Positions 61,266-64,000 of a stretch of 64,000 nucleotides of DNA are shown here, piece by piece (position 1 is the first letter of the stretch; each line of letters starts with the position of its first letter). The stretch covers positions 35,522,756 through 35,586,755 of the forward strand of contig CM060108.1 of assembly GCA_030522415.1 (NCBI GenBank). Direction: 5' to 3'. Below the pieces are notes generated by a model, which had not been told where the DNA came from, did not search any database, and worked only from the letters and a program-made list of their open reading frames with translations. A program made the translations under genes and the position numbers. The DNA is from Channallabes apus. Lineage: Eukaryota > Chordata > Actinopteri > Siluriformes > Clariidae.

Positions 61266-62057
61266 CTGCTGGGTTAGGCACAGAGGAGGGGGGAGAAAAG
61301 AGAGAGCGAGAGACAGAGAAAAAGAATCAGGGAGACAGAGAGCAGGACAGAAAGACAGACAGAGAAAAAGAGACAAGAAGACAGAGCGGGACAGAGACAG
61401 AGAGAGGAAGGAATGGAGAAGGAGAAGACGTTAGACATGAGACATTTGCATGAACCAGTGCTGACCACAGTGGAGAAGGAGTAAGGAGGGGGGCAAAAAA
61501 GAGAGAGAAAGACAAGGCGGAGGAGGAGAAGAGGAGAGAGGAGAGGAGGGTGAGAGGTTAGTCTGAAGTATATACTTAAACTGACAGTGATGTATATTCG
61601 TTCCCACAGAGGACAGGTCATAAAAGTGAAATTCAAGAGCAAGTGGAGTGCAGAGACAGAGAAAATCATAAAACAGTCTCGGATGTGTAACTCCAAATAC
61701 ACGTACAGAATAACCAAGCTGGTGGACCGTATGCTGCAACACACACACTGTTCTCCGATCCTCTCCATGTTACATTTGGCAGCAGTGTATGATTAAACAG
61801 TGTGACCCACCTAAAGAACAAACTGTCGACCCCGAGATGCTACACAATTCTATGTAAAGATTAGAAGTGACTGTGACGGTCTGAAGTACTGATTAGAATG
61901 AACGGATGAACAAAAATATATATACAATTATTAATTACTAGTCTATATAAGCAGTAAAATGTTGCAGTTCCTCCATAACACTGCAGGTGGCGCTGTTTAA
62001 ACTATTCATTCCAACATTGGGAGGCAGCACAGAATCATATGTGATATATATATACTA
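61266..62057 (-). other. Intron upstream of the microexon
   Basis: GA-rich on plus, thus CT-rich on the transcribed strand, from 61281 to about 61560. The rest to 62057 has no exon that I recognise. Confidence 0.55.
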
Positions 62058-64000
62058 GAGAGGTACATTTCCTGAAGAAAATGTGAGTGGTGCTTGACGT
62101 GGCAAGTTAACACGAGGCTAGCTAATCAGCTTAACTCCATGATAGGAACATGGTAATCATGTTAAGTGCGCAAAGCAAAGTTTAATCAATGTCAAGTCTA
62201 TGAGCGGTTAATTACCCCCTGCGGGGGCAATTAACCACCCAGCCCCTAAGAGAGGTCACTGCACACCCCTCCCGGATAAGACGCATGATATGACACCCCA
62301 GTCAAGGGTCTACGACAAACGGTGAGGGACCAGCGGTTAATTGCCCCCTGCTGGGGCAATTAACAGTCCAGCCCCTCAGAGAGATCACTGCACACCCCTG
62401 CCAGATAAGACGCACGATATGACACCTCATTCATGGGCCTACGGCATACGGTGTTGTTATAGCAATTAATTGCCCCCTGCGGGGGCAATTAACCGCCCGC
62501 CCTCAGTAGTACCATATAACCCCATGCCCGACTGAGGCGAACGGTTTGACACCTCAATCAAGGGTCTACGAGAAACGGTGCTGGAATAGCAATTAATTGC
62601 CCCCTGCGGGGGCAATTAACCGCCCAACCCCTCAGACAGGTCACTGCACACCCCTTCCGGAGAAGACGCACGATATGACACCTCATTCATGGGCCTACGA
62701 CATACCGTGTTGTTCTAGCAGTTAATTGCCCCCTGCGGGGGCAATTAACCGCCCGCCCTCAGTAGTATCATATAACCCCATGCCCGAATGAGGTGAAGGG
62801 TTTGTCACCTCATTCAAGGGTCTACGACAAACTCAGGCAAAGCTGATCTCAATGTTAAGTCTATGAGTGGTTAATTGCCCCCTGCGGGGGCAATTAACCA
62901 CCCCAGCCCTGAGAAAAGACATGGCACCCATTCCCGAACAAGCTGCACGGTTTGACACCTCATTTATGGGCCTACAAAAAATACAAGCAAAGCTGGTCTC
63001 ATTGCTAAGTCTATGAGCGGTCAATTGCCCCCTGCGGGGGCAATTAACCGCCCAGCCCTGAGCAAAGTCATAGTACCCCACCCCCGGATAAGGCGCACGA
63101 TATGACACCTCATTCATGGGTGTATGACAAACGGTGCGGGAATAGCGGTTAAAATGTTAAGTCTATGAGAGTTTAATTGCCCCCTGCGGGGGCAATTAAC
63201 CGCCCAGCCCTGAGCGATGTCATTGCCCCCCACCCCCGGACAAGCCGTACGATTTGACACCTCATTCACGGGTCCATGCCAAACGGTGCGGGACTAGCCA
63301 TTAAAATGTTAAGTCTATGGGCGATTAATTGCCCCCTGCGGGGGCAATTAACCGCCCAGCCCCTCAGGAATGGCATAGCACCCCATCCCCGAACCAGCCG
63401 AACGGTTTGACACCTCATTCATGTGTCTGCAACAAACTAATTATTCGATAAAATCCCCATTATAAGTCAATGGGGCAATTTTAGGGACCTCTATTGCCCC
63501 GGGGGTAGAACTTATACCCTTGTGCGGGGTATCCTCTGACACAGGTGGCAAACCTCCTCAAATGGGGCGAATTTCACGTTTCTACAAAATTCCCTCTCTG
63601 CGCCACAAGCCGTCAAAATTCGGACTCCATGTTATCCTATGGGACTTTTTTGGGTGCTTAATTGCCCCCTGCGGGGGCAATTAAGCACCCACCCCTTATA
63701 AAAGTCATAGCACCCCATTCCCGATTAGGCCGCACGATATGACACCCCATTCATGGGTCTAGGACAAACGGTGCGGGACTAGTTACGCGCCAAACTTTCA
63801 TACGGAAGAAGAATAATAAAAAGAAAGAGAGGTACATTTCCTGAAGAAAATGTGAGTGGTGCTTGACGTGGCAAGTTAACACGAGGCTAGCTAATCAGCT
63901 GAACTCCATGATAGGGACATGGTAATCATGTTAAGTGCGCAAAGCAAAGTTTAATCAATGTCAAGACTATGAGCGATTAATTGCCCCCTGCGGGGGCAAT
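62058..64000. repeat. Palindrome-bearing tandem array, 1769-bp higher-order period, truncated by window end
   Basis: Eleven copies of a GC-capped palindrome (consensus arms GGTTAATTGCCCCC and complement around TGC) at about 62206, 62335, 62463, 62590, 62720, 62869, 63019, 63171, 63319, 63652 and 63974. Spacers repeat a module with GACACCTCATTCATGGGTCT and ACGACAAACGGTGCGGGACT. Spacing is 127-130 bp for the first five copies and 148-152 bp for the next four, the extra bases being AATGTTAAGTCTATGAG. The entry sequence GAGAGGTACATTTCCTGAAG at 62058 recurs at 63827. No coding frame is credible. I cannot name a family. Confidence 0.93.
63652..63690. repeat. Perfect 18-bp-arm palindrome
   Basis: GGGTGCTTAATTGCCCCC, TGC, then the exact complement. 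This copy differs from its neighbours in both arms at matching positions. Confidence 0.95.

Noticed and set aside
62833..63117. 94-codon minus-strand frame in the palindrome array
   Set aside because: It arises from two repeat units that happen to lack stops; the repeated residues follow the DNA repeat and there is no gene context.
62206..64000. CRISPR array or tandem pre-miRNA cluster for the palindrome array
   Set aside because: Spacers are themselves repeated rather than unique, and stems of 14-18 bp are too short for ordinary miRNA precursors.

Overview
The window reads as vertebrate nuclear DNA, very probably from a teleost fish. Genes are split into many small exons with GT-AG introns. 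The sequence is dense in dinucleotide microsatellites, carries several dead Tc1-like transposons, and holds many copies of a tRNA-derived SINE of the kind common in fish. The repeat mix would suit an ostariophysan such as a catfish, but that is an inference.

Three protein genes can be supported. (1) Plus strand, 10306-33271: 28 consecutive exons of a type II diacylglycerol kinase, best matched to DGK delta (dgkd). The exons sum to 3216 nt, an exact multiple of three, and run from inside the PH domain to the stop codon after the SAM domain. The first coding exon lies upstream of the window or was not recognised. (2) Minus strand, 46960-37032: an apparently complete 11-exon melusin gene (itgb1bp2), 393 codons, with two CHORD zinc-binding domains, a CS domain and an acidic tail. 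It converges tail to tail on dgkd. (3) Minus strand, 61265-59004: the last four coding exons of an AP180/CALM-family clathrin assembly protein (picalm- or snap91-like), including a 24-nt microexon. A poly(A) signal at 52556 suggests a very long 3' UTR.

Layout: 1-10305 is gene-free (probably dgkd intron 1), with SINEs, an (AT)n array and a frameshifted Tc1 element. 10306-35090 is dgkd, whose intron 2 holds a roughly 2.2-kb minisatellite of 42-bp units. 35091-36729 is the spacer between the two convergent genes. 36730-47222 is itgb1bp2, with a hAT-type MITE bearing a perfect 8-bp target duplication, a broken Tc1 copy and mariner remnants in or beside its introns. 47223-52500 is intergenic and holds a mariner relic and two adjacent Tc1 remnants. 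52500-61265 is the 3' end of the clathrin-adaptor gene. 62058-64000 is an unusual array of eleven near-identical GC-capped palindromes, embedded in a repeat with a period of 1769 bp that runs off the window.

The three genes do not form an operon-like unit. They act respectively in lipid second-messenger turnover, in muscle integrin signalling and chaperoning, and in clathrin-mediated endocytosis. The most unusual structures are the palindrome array and the minisatellite, whose first monomer appears to be the exon 2 splice donor of dgkd itself.
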